The position numbers and the translations under genes are program-made. The notes beneath the pieces were generated by a model. It had not been told where the DNA came from. It did not search any database and worked only from the letters and a program-made list of their open reading frames with translations. From DASSWG01 sp035705295 (GTDB lineage Bacteria; Bacteroidota; Bacteroidia; Flavobacteriales; Flavobacteriaceae): 19,480 nt of DNA. Below, piece after piece: positions 1 to 7,296 of this stretch (within the stretch, counting starts at the first letter, position 1; each line of letters starts with the position of its first letter). The stretch spans positions 1 through 19,480 of the forward strand of contig DASSWG010000059.1 of assembly GCA_035705295.1 (NCBI GenBank), given 5' to 3'.

Positions 1-1229
1 GGTTCCCCGGAAAAAGTTTTGGAATAAGAAATCGAGGAACTAAGCGAGTTGTTTAAAAAATTACCTGCGTTGCTTTGGTTAATGGAGCGGCGGTAATATC
101 TGCTGCTCCCCAAATTGACCGATGCCGAAAACCGCGAAGAAGGATCTGCTTTTGCGTCTTGCCGGTGCGACCAGCGGATGTTGTAAATCGAAGTTTCGGA
201 ATAATCGGGAAAACCCGGTTCGCTGGTCAGCAGGTTTTCATACCGGAAACTCAAATTCCCGCTGAAACGGTAGCGCAAAGCATAATTCGAATCGAATCGC
301 AAACCATAGCTGCCATTGGTGTAATAATCGCCCAAAACCGCCAAATCCAAATATTCGTTGATGGCAAAATAATAACCGCCGTTCTGCAAAAAATAACCGC
401 GGTCTTGATTGTCGCCAAATGATGGAATAATGAACCCTGAAGTCCGCTCGTCGGTCAATGGAAAATACCCGAACGGAAGTCCCAAAGGTGTGGGCACATC
501 GGCAATGTACATATTCACCAATCCCGTGACGATTTTTTCGCCCGGAACAAACTTGATTTTTCGTGCATAAAAATAGTATTCCGCATCTTCGACATTTTCT
601 GCAGTAGTGAAGCGTACATTGCTCATAAAATAAACCGAATCGTTTTGGCGCTTGGTGACTTCGGCCTGTACCTTGAATGCACCTTCTTCGGTTTTGGAAT
701 TGAAAACCAAGGCTTTTTTAGTTTGGAAATTGAACCGTATACTGTCGGGCTTCACGGTTCGCTGCCCTTGTTTGAAAACAGGCGATTGGACATAATTTCC
801 CAAAGAATCCACGATTCCGTATGCGTAAACCTCGTTTTTTTCGTTATTGAGAATAATGACCCCTGCTTTGAGCGAAATGTCGCCATATTCGATCGAGGCC
901 TCATTGTACAAATACATTTTGTTTTCTTTGCGCGACAGGCGCATATAATCTTTGGCACTGTGAACAACTTTGTCGGTCAAAAGCGGTTGCTTGGTCTTTA
1001 CAGAATCAATTTTCACCGTGTCGAGAACGGTGATGTTCAACTCATCGGCAGCCGGAATTTGTGGTTCGATAATGATGGAATCTTTTGTCACGGAAGGAAC
1101 CACAGTTTCAAGGCTATCGGTTTCCTGCGCTGTTGCTTTCAACGAAAAAAGCAAGCCCAGAATACAGCAAAAAACTATGTGGAGTATCGTTGTGCGCAAT
1201 GCTAAGAGTGCTATTTTTGTGTCGCCCAT
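1..1229 (-). CDS. LptD-like outer-membrane LPS assembly protein (OstA family), 3' end outside the window
   Basis: About 409 N-terminal codons read without a stop from ATG at 1229 to the window edge. An N-terminal hydrophobic stretch ending near KATAQ (about residues 13-35) looks like a Sec signal peptide. An OstA-like segment follows (SRKENKMYLYNEASIEYGDI, then KAGVIILNNEKNEVYAYG), then a region rich in aromatic alternating strands (GYFPLTDERTSGFIIPSFGD, RGYFLQNGGYYFAINEYLDL), typical of the start of a beta-barrel. Known role of the family: inserting lipopolysaccharide into the outer leaflet of the outer membrane. Bacteroidota members usually run to about 800-900 residues, so roughly half is missing here only because the window ends. 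It is divergent from the amidase at 1358, an arrangement common in flavobacteria. The family call is firm. Transport of LPS itself is inferred from the family. Confidence 0.9.
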   Translation of the reverse strand, partial: MGDTKIALLALRTTILHIVFCCILGLLFSLKATAQETDSLETVVPSVTKDSIIIEPQIPAADELNITVLDTVKIDSVKTKQPLLTDKVVHSAKDYMRLSRKENKMYLYNEASIEYGDISLKAGVIILNNEKNEVYAYGIVDSLGNYVQSPVFKQGQRTVKPDSIRFNFQTKKALVFNSKTEEGAFKVQAEVTKRQNDSVYFMSNVRFTTAENVEDAEYYFYARKIKFVPGEKIVTGLVNMYIADVPTPLGLPFGYFPLTDERTSGFIIPSFGDNQDRGYFLQNGGYYFAINEYLDLAVLGDYYTNGSYGLRFDSNYALRYRFSGNLSFRYENLLTSEPGFPDYSETSIYNIRWSHRQDAKADPSSRFSASVNLGSSRYYRRSINQSNAGNFLNNSLSSSISYSKTFSGE

Positions 1230-1260
1230 TTTTTTGATGGACACAAGTTTTGGCGTGCTT

Positions 1261-1291
1261 TTTGAAAGTCTCAAAATTACATATATTTTTG
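1261..1291 (+). promoter_or_regulatory. Promoter of the amidase gene (TTTG-N19-TATTTTTG)
   Basis: TTTG at 1261-1264 and TATTTTTG at 1284-1291 are separated by 19 bp, matching the Bacteroidota primary sigma factor consensus at both elements. This predicts a 5' leader of about 60 nt before the ATG at 1358. The divergent LptD promoter lies in the same 31 bp. Confidence 0.65.
1272..1279 (-). promoter_or_regulatory. -7 promoter element of the LptD-like gene
   Basis: Read on the minus strand this is TAATTTTG, an exact match to the flavobacterial TAnnTTTG element, 43 bp upstream of the ATG. The nearest upstream TTG lies 24 bp away, slightly beyond the usual 17-23 bp, so the -33 element is weak. It lies inside the spacer of the opposing amidase promoter. 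Confidence 0.45.
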
Positions 1292-1357
1292 AAAGCCTGT
1301 CGACAATTTTATAAAATAAGGCATTTTGCCATCAATTGAGCCTAGAAACTAATTTTT

Positions 1358-2440
1358 ATGAAAACGAAGAAACTCCTTTTTTTTGTATTGCTCTTCAACG
1401 CTTTTGTGTTTGTTGCCCATTCGCAATCATCAAAAGATAAATTCGTAGTGGTGCTCGACGCCGGTCACGGTGGCCACGATCCCGGGACCAACGGTAATGG
1501 GTTCATCGAAAAAGATGTTGCGTTGGGTTTCACACTAAAAGTGGGAGAAATCTTGGAAAAACATGACGATGTAAAAGTGATCTACACCCGAAAAAAAGAT
1601 GTTTTCGTGACCTTGGACGGCCGTGCGAAAATTGCCAATGAAGCTTATGCCAATTTGTTCGTTTCCATTCACTGCAACGCAAATCGCAGTTCGCAACCTT
1701 ATGGATCGGAAACTTACGTTTTGGGGCTTCACCGGAACAAGGACAATTTGAAAATCGCCATGCGCGAAAATTCCGTGATTTTTTTGGAAGATGACTACAA
1801 AGTGACCTATAACGGTTTCGACCCAAATTCGCCCGAGTCTTATATCGGAATGATGTTGATGCAGGCCGAATATTTGGACCAAAGCATTTTGTTGGCCGCC
1901 AATATCCAAGACAATTTTGCCAACGAACTGCACCGCAAAAACCGTGGGGTGAAACAAGCCGGATTTTTGGTGCTGCGTGAAACCTACATGCCAAGTGTTT
2001 TGGTGGAAACCGGGTTTCTATCCAACGACAAGGAAGGAAGTTATTTGAGTTCCGATAGGGGCCAACGCGAGATTTCAAAAGCGATCGCAAAAGGCATTCT
2101 TGCCTACAAAAATAGTATCGACCTAAAATTGGTGGAAGCAGCAGAAAAAGCCGGCGAAGAAAAAGATATATACAAAAACGTGGTTTTTAAGGTGCAATTG
2201 GCCGCAAGTTCCAACAAACTTGAAACCAAACCCTACAATTTCAAAGGCTTGGAAAATATTTCCCGCAGCAAGGAAGGAAAGTTTTATAAATATTACTATG
2301 GCGAAACTTCCAATTATCTCAAAATTCAGGAAATGCAACGCAAGGCAAAAGATGAGGGTTTCAAAACCTGCTACATTGTTGCTTTTCGCGATGGAAAAAA
2401 AATCACGGTCGGCGAAGCCTTGAAAACAAAAATTGAATAG
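1358..2440 (+). CDS. Secreted N-acetylmuramoyl-L-alanine amidase (Amidase_3) with SPOR-like C-terminus
   Basis: 360 aa. Residues 1-23 form a signal peptide (basic start, hydrophobic core, AHSQ). The catalytic domain spans about 28-255 and shows all four Amidase_3 residues: H37 in DAGHGGHDPG, E51 in GFIEKDV, H105 in FVSIHCNANR and E217 in VLVETGFLSN. Family function is zinc-dependent cleavage of the amide bond between N-acetylmuramic acid and the stem peptide in the periplasm, during cell separation and wall turnover. After a Lys/Glu linker, residues about 273-355 (from YKNVVFKVQLAAS to GKKITVGEA) resemble a SPOR-type peptidoglycan-binding tail, as seen in Bacteroidota homologues; this part is less certain. 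The ATG follows a good promoter by a suitable distance. The next gene starts 57 bp downstream, so they may be co-transcribed. Confidence 0.93.
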   Translation: MKTKKLLFFVLLFNAFVFVAHSQSSKDKFVVVLDAGHGGHDPGTNGNGFIEKDVALGFTLKVGEILEKHDDVKVIYTRKKDVFVTLDGRAKIANEAYANLFVSIHCNANRSSQPYGSETYVLGLHRNKDNLKIAMRENSVIFLEDDYKVTYNGFDPNSPESYIGMMLMQAEYLDQSILLAANIQDNFANELHRKNRGVKQAGFLVLRETYMPSVLVETGFLSNDKEGSYLSSDRGQREISKAIAKGILAYKNSIDLKLVEAAEKAGEEKDIYKNVVFKVQLAASSNKLETKPYNFKGLENISRSKEGKFYKYYYGETSNYLKIQEMQRKAKDEGFKTCYIVAFRDGKKITVGEALKTKIE

Positions 2441-2466
2441 TGGCTTCTTTTTCTGCCAAGTTTCCT

Positions 2467-2474
2467 TAAATTTG
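2467..2474 (+). promoter_or_regulatory. Possible -7 element before the MlaD-like gene
   Basis: TAAATTTG matches TAnnTTTG exactly and lies 23 bp before the TTG start. No TTG is found at -33 spacing, so this may be only a weak internal promoter of the operon. Confidence 0.3.
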
Positions 2475-2497
2475 CGTGCAACCTAACACCTACTTTT

Positions 2498-3445
2498 TTG
2501 AAAATAACACGAGAAGTCAAAACGGCATTGCTGGCAATCGCGGCCATTATCCTTTTTATTTTTGGATATAGTTTTTTAAAAGGGAACAACCTGCTTAATT
2601 CAGACCGAACCTTTTATGCCGTATATGAAAATGTCGGTGGGCTTTCAAAATCATCTGTTGTGAGCATCAACGGGTTGCAGGTCGGCAACATTTCCGATAT
2701 TACCTTTTTGAACAATCAGGGCGATTTGTTGGTCACGATGACCATTTCAAAAGATTTCGAGTTTTCAAAAAACAGCATCGCCAAAATTACTTCAGACGGA
2801 ATCATTGGTGGAAAATCCATGACCATCGTTTTGGGCAGCCAAGGCCCGGTTGCACAATCTGGCGACACCTTGACCGGAAAAGTTGAAAAAAGCCTTTTGG
2901 AAAGTGTTGGAGGAAAATTGGAACCGCTCCAAGCAAAAGTTGAAAGTGCGATTGTCAGTGCCGATTCGCTCATTACGGGTTTCAATGAAGTATTGGACCC
3001 CGATGCCCGCGAAGATTTGAAAACCACTTTCGATGACCTTAGCAAAACCATGGCTTCTTTTAAAAACGCAGCGAACACTTTGGAGCAATTGTTGGCCAAA
3101 AACGACGAAAAATTGGACCGTACGTTCACCAATTTGGACGAAATGGCAGTAAATTTCAACCAACTTTCGGATACGCTGGCGCAAATCGAAATCAACAAAT
3201 TGGTGAACAATTTGCAGGGTGTGGTTTCTGACTTTGAGCAAATTTCAAGCAACATCCAGGAAGGAAAAGGAACCTTGGGAAAATTGATCAACGACGACCA
3301 AGTCTATCAAAACCTCGAGCGCGCCACCAAACAATTGGAAGAACTACTGCAAGACATCAAACTGAACCCCGATCGGTACGTGCACATTTCCGTTTTTGGC
3401 GGAAAGGCTGATGAATACAAGGAACCGGAAGACCCAGAAAAGTAA
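2498..3445 (+). CDS. MlaD/MCE-family lipid-transport protein, inner-membrane anchored
   Basis: 315 aa starting at TTG. No ATG lies in frame upstream, and the N-terminus MKITREVKTALLAIAAIILF is the usual one for flavobacterial MlaD proteins, so TTG is the likely start. One membrane helix spans about residues 9-27. A single MCE domain spans about 37-114 (TFYAVYENVGGLSKSSVVSI, GLQVGNI, SDGIIGGKSMTIVLG). Residues 140-300 are helical and heptad-like with many Leu/Ala/Gln. Family role: periplasmic substrate-binding ring of an ABC system that moves phospholipids between inner and outer membranes. The usual MlaE permease and MlaF ATPase are not beside it here, so its partners must lie elsewhere. It fits the envelope-biogenesis theme of its neighbours. 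Confidence 0.88.
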   Translation: MKITREVKTALLAIAAIILFIFGYSFLKGNNLLNSDRTFYAVYENVGGLSKSSVVSINGLQVGNISDITFLNNQGDLLVTMTISKDFEFSKNSIAKITSDGIIGGKSMTIVLGSQGPVAQSGDTLTGKVEKSLLESVGGKLEPLQAKVESAIVSADSLITGFNEVLDPDAREDLKTTFDDLSKTMASFKNAANTLEQLLAKNDEKLDRTFTNLDEMAVNFNQLSDTLAQIEINKLVNNLQGVVSDFEQISSNIQEGKGTLGKLINDDQVYQNLERATKQLEELLQDIKLNPDRYVHISVFGGKADEYKEPEDPEK

Positions 3446-3447
3446 TT

Positions 3448-3488
3448 ATTTGGCGATGGAGTGATAGGGGATTTAATAATCGCCAAAT
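3448..3488. repeat. Inverted repeat at an operon junction (ATTTGGCGAT / ATCGCCAAAT)
   Basis: Perfect 10-bp arms at 3448-3457 and 3479-3488 with a 21-nt loop, placed in the 74-bp gap between the MlaD-like and Fe-S genes. It is followed by CACCAAATC. A similar pair of arms (TTTGGCGGAT / ATCCGCCcAA) occurs at 5385-5453, so this is probably a dispersed intergenic repeat rather than a gene-specific terminator. No T-tract follows. Confidence 0.6.
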
Positions 3489-3519
3489 CACAGCTCACCA
3501 AATCAAAGATAAAAATACA

Positions 3520-4869
3520 ATGCAAATCATTTCCCAAATTCTTTTTATCTTCGCTTTCCTTTTTGGAATATGGTTTTTTGCACGGAACATAAAACGTTTG
3601 CGTCGAAATATTTTTCTGGGAAAGGCAACCGATCGAAACGACCAGCCAAAAAAACGCTTCGCAAACATGGCAAGGGTGGCTTTGGGTCAATCAAAAATGG
3701 GAAAACGGCCCATCGCGGCGATTTTGCACATTTTTGTATATGTTGGATTTGTGATCATCAACATTGAAGTATTGGAAATAATCATTGACGGTATTTTTGG
3801 AACGCACCGTATTTTCTCTTTTCTCGGAACAACTTATGACATCCTTATTTTCTCTTTCGAAATTTTAGGCTTTTTAGTGCTTTTTGGGGTCATTGTCTTT
3901 TGGATCCGTCGGAATATTATAAGAATCAAACGCTTTTGGGCCAGTGAAATGACTTCTTGGCCAAAAAACGATGCCAACAACATTTTATATTTTGAAATGA
4001 TTTTGATGGTGTTGTTCCTCAGCATGAACGCCGCCGATTATCAATTGCAAATTCGGGGCGTGGCACATTATGCCCAAGAAGCGGGAATTGCCGGGGCATT
4101 TCCGATCAGTCAAGTTTTGTGGCCGTTGATAGATGGGTGGAGCGTCGATGCGTTGATTTTGACCGAACGCATTGCTTGGTGGGGCCATATTTTGGGAATT
4201 TTGTTCTTTTTGAATTATTTGTACTATTCCAAACACCTACACATTTTATTGGCTTTTCCGAATACCTATTATGCAAAATTGAAGCCACAAGGCGAGTTCA
4301 ACAACCTCGAAGCTGTCACCAATGAAGTGAAAATGATGATGGATCCCGAAACTGACCCTTATTCCGCCCCGGAAGAAGCTGCGGACGCTGAGCCTGCCGA
4401 AGTGGAAAAATTTGGGGCCAGCGACGTGCAAGATTTGAACTGGGTGCAATTGTTGAACGCATATACTTGTACCGAATGTGGGCGATGCACTTCGGAATGC
4501 CCCGCCAACCAAACCGGGAAAAAACTTTCGCCGCGAAAAATTATGATGGACACCCGCGACCGCATGGAAGAAATCGGGGAGAGCATCACCAAAAATGGAG
4601 AATTCAAAGAAGACGGAAAACAATTGTTGGACGATTACATCACCCGCGAAGAACTTTGGGCCTGTACCACATGCAACGCCTGTGTGGAAGCTTGCCCGAT
4701 CGGAATCGATCCGCTGTCGATCATTGTCGATATGCGGCGTTATTTGGTGATGGAGCAAAGCGCGGCGCCCAACGAACTGAACAATGCGATGGGCAACATT
4801 GAAAACAACGGAGCGCCGTGGCCCTACAACCAAATGGACCGGTTGAACTGGGCGGAAGAGCAAAGTTGA
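3520..4869 (+). CDS. Membrane-bound Fe-S oxidoreductase, heterodisulfide-reductase-related
   Basis: 449 aa. The N-terminal half is membrane-embedded, with helices at about residues 4-20, 66-90, 104-128, 155-172 and 219-247; histidines H70, H223, H240 and H242 could bind haem as in NarI/DsrM-like domains, though this is not proven. The C-terminal cytosolic part has two ferredoxin-type motifs, C317-C320-C323-C327-P and C382-C385-C388-C392-P, for two [4Fe-4S] clusters. Family knowledge: such proteins pass electrons between quinones and soluble partners. In many flavobacteria a CCG-domain protein follows immediately; here the hotdog gene starts 28 bp downstream and no CCG protein is seen. The substrate is unknown. 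ATG at 3520 begins directly with a membrane helix, which supports this start. Confidence 0.88.
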   Translation: MQIISQILFIFAFLFGIWFFARNIKRLRRNIFLGKATDRNDQPKKRFANMARVALGQSKMGKRPIAAILHIFVYVGFVIINIEVLEIIIDGIFGTHRIFSFLGTTYDILIFSFEILGFLVLFGVIVFWIRRNIIRIKRFWASEMTSWPKNDANNILYFEMILMVLFLSMNAADYQLQIRGVAHYAQEAGIAGAFPISQVLWPLIDGWSVDALILTERIAWWGHILGILFFLNYLYYSKHLHILLAFPNTYYAKLKPQGEFNNLEAVTNEVKMMMDPETDPYSAPEEAADAEPAEVEKFGASDVQDLNWVQLLNAYTCTECGRCTSECPANQTGKKLSPRKIMMDTRDRMEEIGESITKNGEFKEDGKQLLDDYITREELWACTTCNACVEACPIGIDPLSIIVDMRRYLVMEQSAAPNELNNAMGNIENNGAPWPYNQMDRLNWAEEQS

Positions 4870-4897
4870 ATTTCTTTTTTTTCCAAAAACCGACAAT

Positions 4898-5335
4898 TTG
4901 AAATCCTCTGAAATAATTTCAAAATTGCCCTATTCCGAACCGTTTTTGTTCGTGGACGAAATCGAATCGGTCTCTGAAAAAGACATCCAGGGAAATTATA
5001 CTTTTCGAAAAAACGCTTTTTTCTACCAAGGGCATTTCAAAAACAACCCCATCACACCCGGCGTGATTTTGACCGAATGCATGGCGCAGATCGGCGTGGT
5101 TTCTTTTGGGATTTATTTGTTGGGGGTTTCGAGTGCCTCAACCCCCGATAATGCCAAAATTGCCTTGACCTCCACAAAAATTGAATTTTATGAACCTGTT
5201 TTTCCAGAAGAAAAAGTAACCGTTGTTTCCGAAAAAATCTATTTTCGGTTCCATAAATTGAAATGCTCAGTAAAAATGTACAACAAACAAAGAAAATTGG
5301 TTTGTAAAGGTGAAATTTCGGGAATGATCGTATGA
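4898..5335 (+). CDS. FabZ-like 3-hydroxyacyl-ACP dehydratase (hotdog fold)
   Basis: 145 aa from a TTG start, 28 bp after the Fe-S gene; no ATG fits, and the N-terminus (KLPYSEPFLFVDEI) aligns with the start of FabZ proteins. The active-site segment is complete: H46 in FFYQGHF and E60 in ILTECMAQIG, the His/Glu pair that dehydrates beta-hydroxyacyl-ACP in FabZ, together with the PITPGV turn. The length matches the family (about 140-150 aa). It heads a small module with a ketosynthase and an acyl carrier protein, so it probably acts in a dedicated acyl-chain pathway rather than bulk fatty acid synthesis; that is inference. The stop is followed by a short low-complexity run, GAATTTTGAATTTTGAA, at 5341-5357. 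Confidence 0.85.
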   Translation: MKSSEIISKLPYSEPFLFVDEIESVSEKDIQGNYTFRKNAFFYQGHFKNNPITPGVILTECMAQIGVVSFGIYLLGVSSASTPDNAKIALTSTKIEFYEPVFPEEKVTVVSEKIYFRFHKLKCSVKMYNKQRKLVCKGEISGMIV

Positions 5336-5384
5336 ATTCAGAATTTTGAATTTTGAACCCGAAACTTTAGCTCACAATTAGTTA

Positions 5385-5453
5385 TTTGGCGGATAATTTT
5401 TCAAGTATAAAAACGAACAAAAATATGAATTTATCGAGCAATCATCCGCCCAA
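5385..5453. repeat. Second copy of the TTTGGCG-type inverted repeat
   Basis: The run from 5383 (TATTTGGCGGAT) resembles the element at 3447 (TATTTGGCGAT). TTTGGCGGAT at 5385-5394 is mirrored by ATCCGCCcAA at 5444-5453 with one extra C. The potential TTG start at 5386 lies inside this repeat, which argues against it being the true start of the ketosynthase. Confidence 0.45.
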
Positions 5454-6831
5454 CCGCCTCGTCTCCAAATCGCCCCATCTCCAAGTCTCCCCGCCACCAA
5501 GTTTCCCCGTCACCAAGTCTCCCCGTCACCAAGTCTCCCCCTCACCCCGTCGCCCCGTCGCCCCCTCGCAAAATCGGGTGGTCATTACGGGAATGGGCGT
5601 CGTTTCTCCGAACGCAATTGGAATATCGGATTTTTCCCAAGCGATCCGAACCGGAACATGCGGAATAAGGTTTCATCAAGAATTGGCCGATTTGAATTTT
5701 GCTTGCCAAATAGGAGGGAAGCCTGAAATTCCCGATGAAAAATTAAAGGAATACTTCACTTCGCTGCAATTAAAAGATTTAAATGCCAGTGGCATAAAAT
5801 ATGGCGTAATCGCAGGGATCGATGCTTGGAAAAACGCACAACTTCCCGTTGGCAAAGCAACCACAGATTACAACAGCGGAATAGTTTTCGGAACGGGAAT
5901 TTCGGGCGTGGACAAATTTCGGGAAGCAATTTTGAAAATCGACGCCGGAAATGTTCGCCGCTTGGGAAGCACGGCTGTGACTCAAACCATGGCGAGCGGA
6001 ATCAGTGCTTTTTTAAATGAAAAATTGGGCTGTGGAAATCAAGTCACCACCAATTCTTCGGCTTGTACCACGGGGACAGAAGCCATTTTGATGGGTTACG
6101 AACGCATTAAAAACGGGCAAGCAAAACGAATGCTTGTTGGAAGCGCTGGTGATGCGGGCCCATATATTTGGGGCGGATTTGACGCGCTGCGGATTTTGCC
6201 TCGAAAATACAACGACGACCCAACCAAAGCTTCGCGACCAATGAGTGCAACCGCCGCTGGATTTGTTCCCGGAAGTGGGGCAGGGGCGATGGTACTGGAA
6301 AGCTTGGAAAGCGCAAAAAAACGGGGCGCAACGATTTACGCCGAAATTTTGGGAGGAAGTATTAACAGTGGAGGACAGCGAAACGGCGGAAGCATGACCG
6401 CAGCAAACAACGAGGCGGTCCAGCGATGCATCAAAGAAACAATCTGGTCTTCTGGAATCCGGGCGGAAGAAATCGATGCCATTAATGGACATTTGACGGC
6501 GACGGGAAACGACCCTGTGGAAATTGAAAATTGGAAAGCCGCGTTGGGCTTGGAACGCAAAAATTTTCCCTTTATAAATTCATTGAAAGGAATGACCGGC
6601 CATTGTTTGTCAGCAGCGGGAAGCATCGAATCTGTCGCGGCGGTCCTTCAAATCAAAGAAGGATTTTTGTTCGGGAACAGCAATTGTGAAGATATGCACC
6701 CGGAAATTGAAAAATTGATCCTTTTGGAAAAAGTACTTCAAAAAACCATTGATTTTCAACCAAAAACCATCATCAAAGCAAGTTTCGGGTTTGGCGACGT
6801 GAACGCTTGCTTGGTTTTTAGGAGATTATGA
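5425..6831 (+). CDS. Beta-ketoacyl-ACP synthase (KAS II-like) with repeat-encoded Pro/Ser-rich N-terminus
   Basis: 468 aa from ATG 5425. The thiolase-fold core begins at RVVITGMGVVSPNAIG (codons from 5575), so the first 50 or so residues are encoded by the tandem repeat and are rich in Pro, Ser and Val. The catalytic triad is present: Cys in TNSSACTTGTEA (residue 214), His in INGHLTATGNDPVE (356) and His in KGMTGHCLSAAG (393). Family role: decarboxylative condensation of malonyl-ACP with an acyl chain. Starts considered: TTG 5386 lies in a repeat, ATG 5425 follows an A-rich leader as is usual in this phylum, and GTG 5578 would remove the repeat and leave a normal-sized core. ATG 5425 is preferred but not proven. 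It sits between the FabZ-like and ACP genes, so probably one acyl-chain-building module. Confidence 0.87.
   Translation: MNLSSNHPPNRLVSKSPHLQVSPPPSFPVTKSPRHQVSPSPRRPVAPSQNRVVITGMGVVSPNAIGISDFSQAIRTGTCGIRFHQELADLNFACQIGGKPEIPDEKLKEYFTSLQLKDLNASGIKYGVIAGIDAWKNAQLPVGKATTDYNSGIVFGTGISGVDKFREAILKIDAGNVRRLGSTAVTQTMASGISAFLNEKLGCGNQVTTNSSACTTGTEAILMGYERIKNGQAKRMLVGSAGDAGPYIWGGFDALRILPRKYNDDPTKASRPMSATAAGFVPGSGAGAMVLESLESAKKRGATIYAEILGGSINSGGQRNGGSMTAANNEAVQRCIKETIWSSGIRAEEIDAINGHLTATGNDPVEIENWKAALGLERKNFPFINSLKGMTGHCLSAAGSIESVAAVLQIKEGFLFGNSNCEDMHPEIEKLILLEKVLQKTIDFQPKTIIKASFGFGDVNACLVFRRL
5457..5568. repeat. Seven tandem copies of a 16-bp C-rich unit
   Basis: Consensus CCCCGTCACCAAGTCT, with an 8-bp sub-period. 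Copies begin at 5457, 5473, 5489, 5505, 5521, 5537 and 5553. The copies at 5505 and 5521 are identical, and the outer ones diverge. The array lies between the candidate ATG (5425) and the conserved ketosynthase N-terminus (from 5578). Its base composition (C-rich, almost no G runs) is unlike the surrounding coding DNA. Because 16 is not a multiple of 3, a change by one unit shifts the reading frame. Confidence 0.85.
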
Positions 6832-6869
6832 GTATAGTTCGCAGAGACATGAAAATTAATGAACTAATT

Positions 6870-6906
6870 CTTTGCGAACTTTGTGTAAAACTTTGTGGAC
6901 TTTGCG
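6870..6906. repeat. Short imperfect repeats of CTTTGCG/CTTTGTG
   Basis: CTTTG(C/T)G occurs at 6870, 6879, 6891 and 6900 in the 181-bp gap before the acyl carrier gene. It resembles low-complexity intergenic sequence I associate with Bacteroidota genomes; no gene or clear promoter is seen in this stretch. Confidence 0.5.
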
Positions 6907-7012
6907 GTTAAAGTCTTTTATTTTAGCAAAGACTTCTTGTGATTTTGTAGGTAAAATTTCACCACCAAACGAACCTTAAATGTATATCTTTACATCGATC
7001 AAAGAAAAATTT

Positions 7013-7267
7013 ATGGAAAAAGACGAAATTCAAACCCGGTTGAAAGCCATTGTTAAAAATTATTTACCGGAAGATGTTTCGGAAAACCAAATAAACCCGG
7101 ACAGCAATTTGATCAATGAACTGAACATCAATTCCGCCAATATGGTCGATGTGGCTTTGGACGTGGAAGATGAATTCGACATTGAACTCGACAACGAGGA
7201 CATGGAAAAAATGCTCACATTGGAGGATTGCGTGAAAATTATCTCAGAAAAGCTTTCCAAAAAGTGA
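7013..7267 (+). CDS. Acyl carrier protein
   Basis: 84 aa, acidic, four-helix ACP pattern. The phosphopantetheine attachment serine is S41 in LNINSANMVDVALDVEDEF; the usual DSL motif is changed to NSA, but the serine and the following helix II are kept, so carrier function is likely. An in-frame ATG at 6980 would add 11 residues (MYIFTSIKEKF) not expected in ACPs, and ATG 7013 begins exactly at the conserved helix I, so it is preferred. The altered motif and the genes beside it (dehydratase, ketosynthase) suggest a specialised ACP, not the housekeeping AcpP. What final acyl product is made cannot be told from the window. Confidence 0.88.
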   Translation: MEKDEIQTRLKAIVKNYLPEDVSENQINPDSNLINELNINSANMVDVALDVEDEFDIELDNEDMEKMLTLEDCVKIISEKLSKK

Positions 7268-7296
7268 AGTGAAAACGCGGTTCAATTTGAAAGCTT
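7250..7296. terminator. Possible hairpin between the convergent ACP and TerC genes
   Basis: AAGCTTTC at 7250-7257 pairs with GAAAGCTT at 7289-7296, with three more pairs beyond a bulge and a loop of about 25 nt. It spans both stop codons; a T-run follows at 7308-7315 on the plus strand. The long loop makes it a weak candidate. Confidence 0.3.

Noticed and set aside
645..1205. 186-codon open frame on the plus strand
   Set aside because: Lies antisense to the LptD-like gene, whose minus-strand frame is open over the whole stretch and has clear homology; the plus-strand product has no recognisable features.
5386..5424. TTG 5386 as start of the ketosynthase
   Set aside because: This TTG is part of the repeated TTATTTGGCG motif also seen at 3447, so it is better explained as repeat sequence than as a start codon.
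5457..5568. Tandem array as a CRISPR
   Set aside because: Units are contiguous 16-mers with no spacers, and no cas genes are present.
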